DNA from: Gibbula magus | Lineage: Eukaryota; Mollusca; Gastropoda; Trochida; Trochidae | DNA length: 64,000 nucleotides | Direction: 5' to 3' | NCBI GenBank assembly: GCA_936450465.1 | Contig: OW388293.1 | Location: 24,763,860 to 24,827,859, forward strand | In this document: positions 1 to 11,770 of the stretch, piece after piece | Layout: each line of letters opens with the position of its first letter | How positions within the stretch are numbered: the first letter of the stretch is position 1 | Notes under the pieces: generated by a model | Database searches by the model: none | Told to the model about the DNA's origin: nothing | Seen by the model: the letters and a program-made list of their open reading frames with translations, nothing else | Program-made: the position numbers and the translations under genes

Positions 1-1420
1 TACCTATATATACATTTAAATGAAGATATAAATCTGTATTTAGATTAAGATACATGTATGCATCTAAAACTTCGTCTACCGTTACTGCTACATATCTATC
101 TACATCTACATCTACACCTACATCTTCATCTACATCATCGTCTCGATCTACATTTACATGTTCAATTACGTCTAAATCTATAACTTTACGTACATCTGCA
201 TCTGCGCCTGAGTTTGTATATGTATCTTCATATACTTCTGCATCATCTCTTATATCTACGTCAACTCTTATATCTACATCTACATCTCTGTAAACGTCTA
301 TACCTTCATCTAAATCTAAGTCTAAATCATCACCTCCATCTTCATCTGCATCTCTATCTACGTCTATATACACATTTTCGCATACATGTTTACCTACATC
401 TACATCGACATCGCCACCCTGATCTACACCTTCAAGTACATATTAAGCTATCTCTACCGGTACGTCTACAACTACATGTACACATACAACTGCATTTGCA
501 TCTACATCTTCGCATAATCTTTTCCTACAGCTGCATCTAAAGCAACACCTATCTTTTATTCATCTATAACTCTATCTACTTCAACATCTATATATACGAC
601 AAATCATGTCAACTCAAACATACTTGAAAAGACCGATATACTGGTCGAAATGAGCTCATCGTATTAAAGAAGATTGATCCAGTCAAACCCATCTGATGTT
701 TACTCTTTTCTATATATAACCTTACTTCACGTGAGAAACGACTCATTTTTTATTTATATATATATATATATATATATCTATATATATATATATCTACATT
801 ATATCTTATATCTATTTATATTTCAACTCCTATATCTACATTTACTCTTTCTATATCTTTATCAGCATTTATATCTACCTCACATCAACACTTACATCTA
901 TCTTCATCTACATCAACTCTTACATCTACACCTACATCAACTCTTACATCTACATCTACATCAACTCTTATATCCATATCTCAATCAACTCTTATATCTA
1001 CATCAATTTTCTCAATATCTGTATCAACTCTTACATCAACATCTACATCAACATCACTGCTTACATCTACATCAATTCTTACCTCTACATCTACAACGAC
1101 TCTTACATCTACAATTTCATCATCCCATACACATACATCTACATCAACTCTTATATCCATACCTCAATCAAGTTTTATATATCCGCATCTCATTCAACTC
1201 TTACATCAAAATCTACATCTACATCACCGCTTACATCAACATCATATCTTACATCAATATCTACATAAATTCTTACATTAACATCAACTTTCATATCAAC
1301 ATCTACATCAACTGTCACATCTACATCAAATCTTACATGTACATCTACACCAACCCTTGCATCTACATCTACATCGACTCTTATATCAGAATTTACATCT
1401 TTGCATGTAAATCCCACTAC
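1..1420. repeat. Degenerate ATCTAC-type hexanucleotide array with an internal (TA)n tract
   Basis: The stretch is dominated by variants of a six-base unit (ATCTAC / TCTACA / ATCAAC), read as a long pyrimidine-biased run on the plus strand, and it is already in progress at base 1. A pure TA tract lies at about 756-792. Long open frames on both strands (Leu/His/Tyr/Ser-rich on plus, Val/Asp-rich on minus) are what a stop-poor hexamer produces and are not genes. Copies near 900-1400 keep a longer period built from ATCTACATCAACTCTTAC. It abuts the integrase remnant without a clear boundary. Confidence 0.9.
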
Positions 1421-1733
1421 TACTGCTTCACAACTCCTCTGTACGTTCTTCTTTGGAGTCGACGTCGACGTCGCTGGTTTACTGCATTTTGATCCAGAAT
1501 ATGCAGTAATAAACGAATAGTGTGATTTGGAACTCTAAGCCCACTGGCCACGCATTTGGAATGCATCCACCGATAGCCATGTAACTGACCAGAAGTTCGC
1601 AGTTGGTCTAGAAGAAAAATGGCCACATTCACAATATCTGAATGCTTACGGCGATACAGGCGAAGTTCTTTCAAAATTCGTTTAAGATGTCTATTGCTAA
1701 TCACTATACGATGTTTAGCCGCCAGGAAGTAAA
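1420..1733 (-). pseudogene. Fragment of a DDE/rve-type integrase-like transposon protein
   Basis: The minus-strand frame reads roughly 100 residues with the pattern seen just upstream of the catalytic core in integrase-core proteins common in marine invertebrate genomes. A helix-turn-helix-like start (motif ISNRHLKRILKELRLYRRK) is followed by a QL..SGQLHGYRWMH segment, then VASGLRVPN, a LLHILD helix and a terminal RRRRRLQRRTYR basic cluster. In known relatives the catalytic domain follows that basic cluster. Here the frame instead ends within 20 bases of the hexanucleotide array, so the core is missing. An in-frame TAA lies just before the start of similarity. I read this as a dead, doubly truncated transposon ORF. 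Recognition is by motif memory only; the exact family (Ginger-like or another rve lineage) is not determined. Confidence 0.6.
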
Positions 1734-1805
1734 GAGTTTCTTAATGTTTAAAGCCGAAGTCGAAGTAGAGTCGAACAAGTGTGTCCCTCTCCATGTTCGA
1801 TCGGG

Positions 1806-1894
1806 GATACTTTACTACGTACGTACGTGTTATTATCACGAACGTACGTGATACTTTACTACGTACGTACGTGTTATTATCACGTACGTACGTA
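1806..1894. repeat. Two-copy 44-bp repeat built of ACGT palindromes
   Basis: A unit beginning GATACTTTACTACGTACGT occurs at 1806 and again at 1850. Each copy contains ACGTACGTACGTG, a TTATTAT spacer and CACG(A/T)ACGTACGT, so each copy is itself an imperfect hairpin. It ends in an A-run at about 1893. Confidence 0.8.
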
Positions 1895-2089
1895 AAAAAA
1901 TATTTTTTAACCATGTCCCTTCTGGAGCTTCGTATATTACACTGCAGTATCTTACACGGGCGAGTAATAATAACCATTCTTATATATTTTAACGGAATAC
2001 GACCTTGCATACACCATATCACTACAAGTACTGGTTAAGGTAAGTTCATTATGTCAGACAGATAGCCCCTTGTGTTGTTTTAACTAACT

Positions 2090-2153
2090 GTAGGGGTTAT
2101 GGGGTGTAGGGGTAATGGGGTGTAGGGGTTATGGGGTGTAGGGGTAATGGGCG
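2090..2153 (+). repeat. 16-bp G-rich minisatellite, four copies (G-quadruplex candidate)
   Basis: Four tandem copies of GTAGGGG(T/A)TATGGGGT-like units alternate GGGGTTATGGGG and GGGGTAATGGGG, giving about eight G-tracts (the last is GGG) separated by loops of four bases. The pattern fits the canonical intramolecular G4 consensus. No gene lies within 9 kb downstream, so a promoter role is not indicated. Confidence 0.85.
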
Positions 2154-2193
2154 ATAACCGTGAGGTTTGCACGAAAACGATAAAGCTTAATTC

Positions 2194-2231
2194 ACAGGAC
2201 AAAAAAGCGGATCCCCTATTTTTTGTCCTGT
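2194..2231. repeat. Short hairpin
   Basis: The arms ACAGGACAAAAAA and TTTTTTGTCCTGT are exact inverted repeats around a 12-base loop containing GGATCC. It is not followed by a transcription unit I can identify. Confidence 0.75.
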
Positions 2232-3429
2232 TCATATACTTACATCTGGATAGATATTGATTACTTTCTCTAAGGTGCATGCTACTTAACATTAACTTTA
2301 AGGAATAAACATAACAAAACTGACGTTTGGAATGACTTTAGTTATGTTCATTTAAATACTGATACATTCTTTGTAAAGAAATATGCATCCCGAAGATACG
2401 TATCCATCGTAATATATGTGATGATAAATACTACATTGATGCATAATGTATTGTTTGAGTAACAATAAAAAAAAAAAAACGAATAAGCATATATCAGAAT
2501 GAGATGAATATACGTTTCTAACATAATGATATATTTTAATTTCTGGAGATTATTCATGAAAATACTTGAATAATGTAACAATCTTGATCACTATATCAAA
2601 AATAGCACAAATTCTTGAACTGTTTTCGGATCGAGTCCTTGAGGGACTCGAATGAGGGACTTCTCACTTTGCTGTATTGTTTATTGTTCAATTTAAAAAT
2701 GATTATTCAATGAAATCATTTTATTATATACCCATGTAAACTTAAGATAGTAATACAGGGGTGCAATACGGTTCCCGTGGTCGATTTCCGTATTGCACGG
2801 TGAATTCCGTATTGCACGGCTGACGGTTCTTCTTTCTCTAAACTTCGGCACTTCTCGGAATTTTCCGTACTTTTCAATGTTTACCCAATTAAATCTCAGG
2901 AATTTATGTTTTGATAATACTGCTAGTATTTGTTCATTTGATTAAAATATCAGCATGGATTTGGCCTAATATTAACAGCACAAGCAGGGACAATGTTGCT
3001 CAAATTATCATTAACAAGGCAGAAAAGCGTAAAGTAGAAGGGGAATCGAAAGCATTGCCGAAAGATTCGCTAGCGATGCTGCGTCACTGTGACGTCACAA
3101 CCGTTTACTATTGTGACGTCATAACCATGGTTACGTCATTCGAAAGAAGCACGACGCACGGAAGCCTGAATGTTGTTTCTTATTTTCAGTTCTTTGTAAT
3201 TAAATGATGATAAAGCAAATTTGATGGTTTAATGATGTTACCACACTGAAGAAAATTTCACTTACAGCTCTTTTGGGCTGACAAATGAGAAAATAAAGAT
3301 ATTATTAAGATATCAAATCGTGAGTCGTGCTAGTCAAGCAACCGCCCGTGTATCAATACGCAGCACGTCGTCCCAGAAATTTATGCAACTTTATTTGTTT
3401 ACCAATGTGCTAATAAAAAGGGGTATATA
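2232..3429. other. Non-genic stretch with a cluster of CRE-type sites
   Basis: No supported gene. A second short hairpin lies at about 2624-2650 (CGAGTCCTT / GAGGGACTCG). GTATTGCAC direct repeats lie around 2765-2820. Perfect TGACGTCA octamers occur at 3090-3097 and 3114-3121, with a TACGTCA at 3132. The 98-residue open frame at 2911-3207 has no recognisable domain and no coding-like neighbours. Confidence 0.5.
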
Positions 3430-3585
3430 ATAAATATAGAACATCATACTTGTGCATTTGGATCGTTTGTATTGAACTCGAAGCTGTCATGGAAGCGGAG
3501 GAACAACTCGTTCTTCGAACATGACATCTTCTCGTTCAATACAAACGATGCAAATGCACAAGTATGATGTTCTATATATTTAGTA
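3430..3585. repeat. Long foldback (inverted repeat), about 60-bp arms
   Basis: The left arm begins ATATAGAACATCATACTTGT and the right arm ends with its complement, ACAAGTATGATGTTCTATAT. The arms continue inward through CGTTTGTATTGAAC and a TGTCATG/CATGACA pair around a loop of about 30 bases. Pairing is nearly perfect, so the copy is young or conserved as a hairpin. Confidence 0.85.
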
Positions 3586-4740
3586 TTAAACTCTCCATAT
3601 TCCACAGCCATATAAAAGGATTGGTGCTATTTTTCTGTCAAAATTGCAAATAGTATTAACATTATATCAACAATATCCTGTGAAACAAAGACTCCGTGGT
3701 CACTTTTATTATACATTTCAGTTATAAGTTCCTTTATGAAAAATCAAAATAAGATAAAACTAAGAACACAGCCCTGCCTTACACCAGGCGAAGTTTTAAA
3801 CATTCTTTATTAACTTTTAACAGTTTAACAAAACAAACGTCACCGTTTGAAGGGCATATATGGGCAATTTGATACATTCTAACTGCGTTTCGTACGAAAA
3901 TTTAAGCGATAATTCATATTTGTAAAAAAGTTTGTAAAATTTCAACTCGCAACCTTCTTGTGTCAATATTGTCATCCACCGTCATCAGCTACTTAGCATG
4001 CAGTGGTGTCACGCTATTGTCTCTACAGTTGATTCTCCACCAGGAATCAACTGAAGGAAACTAAGGCGAACTGCACGTGTATTTCCTTGAGGCGTTCTGC
4101 TTGAGACACGTGATATTGTAAAGAAAAACACAACCATGAAAATACCATTCTTTATTCAATATCTTACAACATGTAGTCAGGTTAGAGATTAGGCAAAATC
4201 CAAGATTCCGTCAGGCTGTCATTAGGATATGTCTTTCCATTTGGTGGAAAGTGATCACAACAGAGAATATGGTATCCAAGATTTCCTCTTTTGCCCAATT
4301 GAACGTATCATGTTGCTGGTCCTTTGAATGTTAATTACTGTAAATAGGTTTTAAACACTCCTAGAATCAGCTGTCATATTTAAAGCCAGTATGGGTGCTG
4401 TATATATCGCATTGATGTTGTCGCTTGGTGTTTAAGCAAATAAATTGAAAACACACACGGTTAAAAAAAACACAAAGGAAAATTTAAATTTAGAATTGAT
4501 GCAAATGTTGAATTTTTAACGCAAATGAGTCGTTCGTTACATTTTACTAAAAGAAATGAAAAATATTCAAAATAAGACAATGAAATGACATTGTGCCGAT
4601 ATCAACTAACGAGTTCATTGGGACATGATATCGATTAGAAATCATACTCTTACAACTGACTGACTTTGAAAACAATTAAACTTGTCTGAAGTGTATAACG
4701 TTTTATACATCTTTGGTACTTGAGGTAAGTTTGATGTGAA
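3586..4740. other. Intergenic, no gene seen
   Basis: AT-rich sequence with short open frames only. I see no splice-linked coding pattern on either strand and no RNA gene. Confidence 0.5.
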
Positions 4741-4744
4741 TGTC

Positions 4745-5150
4745 GACAGGTAGCTTTGCTTCCGGACTGGTACTTGATTTCAGTTACCAGTCCGACTGTC
4801 TGGCTTGGATTTTGGGGAGCTCAGACGCAAACTTCATCTAACCGTGATGCTACATGAAATAATCTTTCTGGAATCTTTTCACTTTTTCGACTTCTGTTCC
4901 AGAACCAGTGACGCTAGAGAGTTAGAATCTTATGTACAGACTACTTGGTCAATTGGAATTCTAAATTGTAGATTTGGTGACCATGTGACCCCAACTTGAG
5001 TCCCAGGACCCTCAAAAGAAATATTTTCGTCTTCTTTTCCAGGACGAAAAGCTCGAAAAAGCTGAAATGCTGTGTACAGATTCCTTGGTTAATGGGGATT
5101 CGAAATTGTAGATTTGGTGACCCTGTGACCCCAAATATGAGTCAAAGGGG
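4745..5150. repeat. Tandem duplication of about 141 bp inside a dispersed repeat
   Basis: The segments at about 4925-5002 and 5066-5145 are diverged copies sharing TGTACAGA, GAAATTGTAGATTTGGTGACC and GTGACCCCAA. The two small open frames here are only the repeat read twice. ACTGGTA/TACCAGT inverted motifs at 4765-4800 resemble others near 5475-5510 and 9170-9410, which suggests one larger decayed element. Confidence 0.65.
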
Positions 5151-5159
5151 CCACGACCT

Positions 5160-6120
5160 AAATACCCATGCATTCATTTTCTTCTCCATTATGTGGGTAT
5201 ACTTTTGATAGATACCTCTAGAAAAATTACATTTTGAAACTTATTTAGTTTATTGTCTTAACCCTGATGAGCAAAAGAGCCATTGGTTCTATTTTTTCAT
5301 TATGTAACTTCCTTATAATATAAAAGTTCATGAACCTCGCTGCCATAGTAACAGTTCATTGTCAATGGTAGCAGTCGCATGATGTTATTTAATGACACTT
5401 ACGGCGTTCATTTTGTTGTTGCTTTATTTGAAAATAAAATACATATGCTTACATTCCAGTGATTGAAATAATTTTAAAGCCAGCAAGACAGTCGGGCAGG
5501 TGACCAGTAAAGGTTGCCTTCCCAAATCAAAAACTTTAAATTTGAAAAAAAGTTTCATTAGCTGTCAGTTTGACTCAGTCACAGTAGCCTTTTTTTATCC
5601 ATTTGAACTGACTTTAGAAAACAAAAGGTGTACCGTCTTGTTAAATCTTTTGAACATTTTGTAGTTTTCATCTATTGAAATTCAACTTTATATCAACTCT
5701 CTAATTATTATTAACTATTACTAATTCTACATTTTGACATCAAGATAAATGCAAAATGACCATTCTTATGATAATGGTTATTAATTAATTCTTAAATTAT
5801 AATTCAATTATCTGCAGATTTTAAATATATTACCCTTCAACCTTATAATATATAAATACACTTAGATCGATTCATCAAATGCCTATTGTAAATATTTAAG
5901 TATTCTGCCCTTTGTTATAGGGTTTTTTTATTTTTTTTTGTGGTTTTTTTTATTATTTGCACCGATTTTGTCCAACCTATTTTGCAGAAACGGCTCCATA
6001 GAATTCATCCAAACTTTACAGTCTGACAGCCCTTAGTGTGAACTAATTAAATTTAGCTTTTGGAATCAATCGTTTCAGCCATTACAGGTCCAGTTTGAAT
6101 CCAATTTTCGATTTTTAACA
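5160..6120. other. Intergenic, T-rich, no gene seen
   Basis: Low-complexity T and A runs (for example 5925-5955) and no coding signal. Confidence 0.5.
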
Positions 6121-8110
6121 TAGAACAAATTTTCAAAATGCACTTAGAGACTTGGAACTTTTTACAAAAGATGCGCAATGACCATGTGAGCAAAAAAGTT
6201 AATCATGACGAATTCGTAAATCACGTGATTTTTCCGCCATTTTGATTTTAGACACATTTTACAATTTTCCGACCCCATGCACCTTTGGCAATCTTCTCCT
6301 CTGAAGATACTAGCATCTCAGAGCTCAAACTTGCATGTATGTGTAGCTAAAGGGTTGGTGATTAAACGATAGTCCAAAGCATTAGCGAACCTCTTATACT
6401 TTTTTCACAGTGACCTTTCAAAGTGCGACAATTTTTTAAAGGGACATAACTCAACTACCTACCCATCGAATTTTATGATTTTTTCAGGAGAGTAAGATTG
6501 GATTATGGTCTTTATGAATCAATCATAAAATCGCTCGCGAACAGTTATTTCCGGTCAAAATAGAGAAAAACTTTAACATGGGGAATTTTTATAAAATGCA
6601 CTTATCGACTTGAAACTTCTTGTCAAAGATGCGCAAGAACAATACAAGCAAAAAAGTAAATCATGACCAATTCGTAGATCACGTGGTTTAGCCGCCATTT
6701 TGATTTTCTTAAAATGTGTCTGATTTTGACATGTTAAATTGGGGTCTAAATAATCCCAATGACATACTAGAGACTCGCAACTTGTTTTAAAAGACGCTTA
6801 ATAACTCGACAAGCAAAATATGTTATCATTGCGAAGTCGTAGGTCACGTGGTTTCGACACCATATTGAATTTTAACCTTTTTTGATCATGCACTTTTGCG
6901 GAAACACCACTTTGAAGACTTGCATCTAAGCGCTGAATCTTAGATTTATATGCAGCTGAAGCATTCGAGAATAACAAGTTTGTTATATTTTGAGTAAACG
7001 CCTAATACTTGTTTCAAAATCACCTTTCAAAGTATGGTAATTTTGAATATTTTAAGGAGTTTGATTTGAACTGACTTCATGAAGATTTTATTGAAGCGTC
7101 ACTAGACAATAGACCACTCATAATTTGATTTTCAGTAATTTCTATTGTAGAGGCATTGGACATAGCTACGAACTTTCACTGCAACCCGGAAGCAATTCAG
7201 AGACAATGCAGTCCATTTCATTTTGATGTGTAAACAGAGGAAATTCCTACTTTCATGTTGACATACATTGTGTTGCTGGGGAGTCAGTCCTGCTAAACAT
7301 TATATATAGATGGTGTTATTGTATCGAGAATAACTGACTGTTGCCGGAAATTACCAATTTGAAGAAACTCGACACAGGATAATGACAATATTATCGAAAC
7401 AAAACGATGTCTTAAAGATGTATAAAATATTATCAGTAATTTTCTCAAATCATATCAGCTATTCAAGCAGGCTTGGTGCAAGAGTTCAAGTCCACAAAAG
7501 AAAAACTTTTTCGACTTAAATATAATTTTAAATGTTCAAAACTTATTTTGTTTGTATGTTTTGACTTGTTTTAGCGCTTTTGTTTATGCAAACATTCATA
7601 TTGGCAACACTGTCCAGATTTGTGTACTGGCTACTTTTTTACGTTATATTTTTGAATATTTCTTCACATGCAACAACCAATAAGCTGCTGCCATGGAACA
7701 TTTTGGTACGTTTGCCCATATTCAAATTAATCTATGACCTCGGCCGATTTTGGATTTTCGACTTCTTTAATGAGATTTCTGTCCAAAAGTTAAAATTTCC
7801 ATCTCAATTTCTGGAAAACTGTATCAGACAGTTTCACAAAATCTTCACCAAACTAAGTACAGCAAGAACAGGTTGACATGGCGACTGTACAGCAGGCTGA
7901 AAAAGGATTTTTAACAAAGAGATTTAAAAAAAATTAACATAAAGACTCCAAACTTTTTTAAAAAGATGTGCAATACCAGGGACCTCTATATAATGTCACT
8001 GGCAATACTAATACAAACAAAAAAGCAACAGTCACGTGGTTTAGCCACCATTTTGATTTTCTTTGAAGTTGTTCGATTTTGACGTGTAAAATCTCAAAAC
8101 TCCTAGAGAC
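6120..8110. repeat. Four diverged copies of a repeat carrying CACGTG and CCGCCATTTTG
   Basis: Copies centre on about 6140-6260, 6595-6730, 6765-6880 and 7945-8095. Each has an ACTTGGAACTT-like line, AAAGATGCGCAA, a TCGTA(A/G)(A/G)TCACGTG block and then GCCGCCATTTTGATTTT. CACGTG lies at 6222, 6680, 6845 and 8033. Copy 3 has decayed the CCGCC part. The copies are irregularly spaced, so this looks like a dispersed element inserted repeatedly or a partly deleted tandem array. No open frame of useful length accompanies it. Confidence 0.7.
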
Positions 8111-10390
8111 ATCCTAGAGACTTGAAACTTATTTTTTTAAAAAGTGCAATTACATTTGGAAGATGTCCTAATTCATTATCTTTGAATTAAATAAAACATT
8201 TAAACGCAGAATCCGCTTGTCGTCGCTTGCGACTATATTTTAAACTTATGATCTGACAAAATAACTGTTCAAAAGCCTTAATGGAAATTTCAAAAGTAGA
8301 ATGGCAATATCAGCACAGTGTGAATGTTGAATGAAAACATTGTTGAATATATAATTTGATGAATTTCAAATTCAATCATGTAAATTTTATCAATAATTCC
8401 TAATACTACAGATCATTTATAAAATACTTTATGTGTCATTTCAGAATTTTAATTAGTTTTTACAATTCTGTGGCTGTGTGACATAAGCAAATTCATTTGA
8501 ATTTAAACTAAATTAGAAAAATACCTAACTGTGTCGATCTTCAAGCTGAGACAGGAAATGTCAATCATCTGTGCTGGAACAATCTATTAAAGTGAAGGGG
8601 GTACAGTAATTTATATTGTCAAATGACTTATCATTTATATTGAATATATAAGACTATTATCATGGTTTATCTAATGGTATTGTTTTGTATCCAAAACGCA
8701 AACTATTACAAATATATAAACAAATGTTCTGAAAACTACTCTAACTTTCAAAGTTCACATCTCCCTCTCTCCCCCTATGAACAATAAGGCTGGCCCTTTC
8801 ATGAAGCAAGAACATTTGTCGTAACTCTGATGCTGTGTTATTGTTTCTGTTTTATTTATTAGACCGAGTTTATCTTATTTCAGTAAAAAGTTATTGATTT
8901 TCATATTATCTATTAGTAACAAGTATAGTCATGACAAAGTGATATTGCCTTTGAATTTTGTTGAAATATTCACTAAGCTCAAATTAAAAAAAATAGATCG
9001 GAAAATCCCATTGTAATTAAATTTAATTATTAAATGCAGGTCATTCTTAAATATATATGCATGACACTATTTAGAAGGCATTTATATAATTTTGTGTGAA
9101 CTATTTTTCAAAAGTGTTTGCTAATAATGTATAGTGACTGTAGACTGCCATTGTCAATCATAATTTTTGGTACTGGTCAAAGTAACTGAACACACGATTT
9201 ACTGGTCGTGATGCACAAGCTGAATATTTCTCTGTAGGCCTATCTTTCCATGTTGGATGGGTTTATTGGAACATCTCGAAGACATGGCTGGTAATATTCA
9301 AAATAAAGTTTTATCTTATTTGAGGACTATCAGATAGTTCTGATATATTCAGCCAGACAATCGGGCTGGGGGAAAAAAATTCAAGCCAGCCCGACAGAAA
9401 GATTGACTGGCAGGTCGTTATTTCGATCACTGTTACACTCTATCAAATTTAGATTACCTCGTATAATGTATGTTAAAGGGTTTAAAGTCAATGTCGTTCA
9501 AACAGTATCAGCTTGTCACTTATCAACATTCGAAATAAAATGAATATAAGTAGCCTAATTGTTACTGACATGGCCTTTAGATACATACACTTATTGCTTG
9601 TCTTATACACTGTCGGCCAAACGAAACGCCTACTTGATTTTCCTTAATATTAAAGATGTAATAATTTCTGAAACATAATTAATGGCGGTCTCCACTTTGG
9701 TGAAACAATAATAAATATGAAAGTTAATTAAAATCGTGAAAATCGTGATTCGAGTCAATAACATTCATGAAAACCGTTTGTTTCACTTGCGCGCTGTTAC
9801 CACGTACATATGTAGCGCTTTCACCACGTTAATGCGAATTCCTGCCTGTATTGTTGCTCGTGGTTGTATGAAAATATGTTTCAAATGTTTTTCTAATCAA
9901 GCACTGATCGAAAACTGATCAATTTCTGTCATTTCAACAATCGCCTTTCTTTTGTGACATGACAACTTCTAAAATTTAAATATATTATGCAGAAATGGTG
10001 TAACTTCATAATGTTATATAATGCGAAACAATTCATTATAGTTTTCACGAAATCTGATAATTTATCTGGCAGGCGTTTCTTTTGATCAGCAGTGTAAGTG
10101 TCATCCCTCGTCTAAATGGTTAGAAGACAGTGATATAAAGATGGTATATCGGACCGTATTACCCTTGAGATAAGTATACAAGTTATAACATCACTATTAC
10201 ATGCCATCTGTGGCCATTTAACATTTCGAAAGTATTGCAATATTAATTTAGGATTGGTTTACTACATGTAGTTTACTATCTCAATATAGAGAAATACACA
10301 TTTTGTCGACATCAGACTAAATGGAATAAATCAAGACATAAAAAATTAGTTTGGTAAATTGATATGTCTAAATTTTCGGAATAAAATGAT
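8111..10390. other. Intergenic, no gene seen
   Basis: AT-rich sequence. Around 9160-9420 there are ACTGGTC and GCCAGCCCGACAG motifs related to those near 4765 and 5475. No exon chain or RNA gene was found. Confidence 0.5.
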
Positions 10391-10393
10391 ATA

Positions 10394-10570
10394 CATTCAG
10401 GCCTCGATAATCCGAACGCTTCCGTTTTTCATCAAAAACGTTCCGATAGTGAAATGTTCGGACTACTGAGTACTGAGGACTACTAAAGAGATTAGTTTGG
10501 TTACATCTTCCTACCGTTCGAAAACTGCGAGATTCGGATTATCGGAGGCCGGGTTATCGCGGCTTGACTG
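10394..10570. mobile_element. Pogo/Tigger-type MITE, 177 bp
   Basis: The left end CATTCAGGCCTCGATAATCC and the right-end complement CAGTCAAGCCGCGATAACCC form imperfect terminal inverted repeats of about 24 bp. Both are flanked by TA (10392-10393 and 10571-10572), the target duplication of Tc1/mariner/pogo elements. The CGATAATCCG core in the ends is characteristic of Tigger/pogo families. It is too short for a transposase, so it is a non-autonomous copy. Confidence 0.8.
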
Positions 10571-10598
10571 TATGTTGTTATCGAATGATGTTCACTAA

Positions 10599-10813
10599 AT
10601 GCAGTTATTTTATTCTCAAACAACGTTCACATCTGCATTGACATATGACTATGAAAAAAACCCAGAAGATTCTATTTTTTTGTTATTATGTACCAAGTTG
10701 ATAATTCAGTTGATAATTCAGCAGATAATCTATAAACATGAGCAGAATATAAATGCAAATGATAACGTACTACAGCAAATCAGTAATTCACTAACTGTTT
10801 ACACGGGAGGCCG
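10599..10813 (+). promoter_or_regulatory. Possible 5' UTR exon of the SLC1 gene (donor at 10813/10814)
   Basis: A strong donor (GGCCG followed by GTAAGTATA) ends this stretch. The first coding exon of the SLC1 gene begins exactly after a good acceptor (TTGTTTACAG then ATG at 11771). Joining the two gives no in-frame upstream ATG in the transporter frame, so the exon would be non-coding. The open frame here would hit a stop immediately after the junction. The 5' limit given is arbitrary. This is inferred from splice signals alone. Confidence 0.3.
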
Positions 10814-11237
10814 GTAAGTATATATGTCTTCATTATCAACATTTATTCTGTTCTTATTCCGAATTCTTATTTTAGTAAGTATGCACTTTTATAAAAAAAA
10901 AAAAGAGTAAAAGCCACTCTAAAAAAAAGTAAAAGCCACTTTTAAAAAAAGTTTTTAGAAAAGTTTAAATCAGGGACTCTTTAGTCAAACCAAACAATTT
11001 TAAAACTAGTATCTATATTATTGTTTGAGAGCGTTGTCGCAAGAATGTGTGCTTCATCCTCCTTTCAGGTTTAATACAGATTTGAAACAAAGAAATTGAA
11101 GGAGTGAAACCTATTTCGAACTGGTCTATGGATAAGAAGCAGTGACTGTGCCAGGATTTAGTCAACGCAAACGTCAAGTAAATCTTGAAAGGTAGAGAAT
11201 TGCAATTGCACGCCAACAGTAAATCTGTAAACAGGCG

Positions 11238-11412
11238 ATCCTCCGGGAATTTAGTCTAACACTAAATCACAGACAAAAAGTTGAAATAATTATTTAAAAG
11301 GAGCCACTTTTTACAGAAAATTCTATTTCTTACAGTCTCCTTTTCAATATTTGATAAAATGGTGATATTTTCAGAATAAACACTTTTTTCATAGTCTGAA
11401 TATAAGACTACC
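11238..11412. repeat. MITE-like repeat shared with 20278-20470 and 21338-21490
   Basis: CAGTCTCCTTTTCAATATTT, GATAAAATGGTGATATTTTC and AGAATAAACACTTTTTTCAT recur in inverted orientation at 20278-20400 and in a diverged palindromic form at 21338-21490. It lies just upstream of the first SLC1 coding exon. No coding capacity. Confidence 0.65.
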
Positions 11413-11770
11413 TGGGACCGTCAGGGTGGATCTCAAGAATGGAGGTGAATCTTCTTGTCACATTGACCTAAACATCACCCATCTATAATAAGTCGCTCTT
11501 TCTCCCTACTCCGCATATAATTATTTGACGTTTTCCAAAAATAAATACTGGAATACTGAACTTATTTTTCGTTATGCATATGCCAATTTTATGTTTTCAT
11601 GAATTCACAGAAACGTATGAAACGACAAATTTGACCTGTATACCTATATGTATTTATGATCGTTGTACACGACTAACGACTATAACGGGTTTGAATTGAT
11701 ATTGTAATTACTTTCAAACGTAATATATAAAGCATAGTCAAATAGAGTAGATCGAGTATATTGTTTACAG

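Noticed and set aside
54..1492. Several long open frames on both strands rich in Leu/His/Tyr/Ser or Val/Asp
   Set aside because: They are translations of the ATCTAC-type array, stop-poor in several frames, with no domain or splice context.
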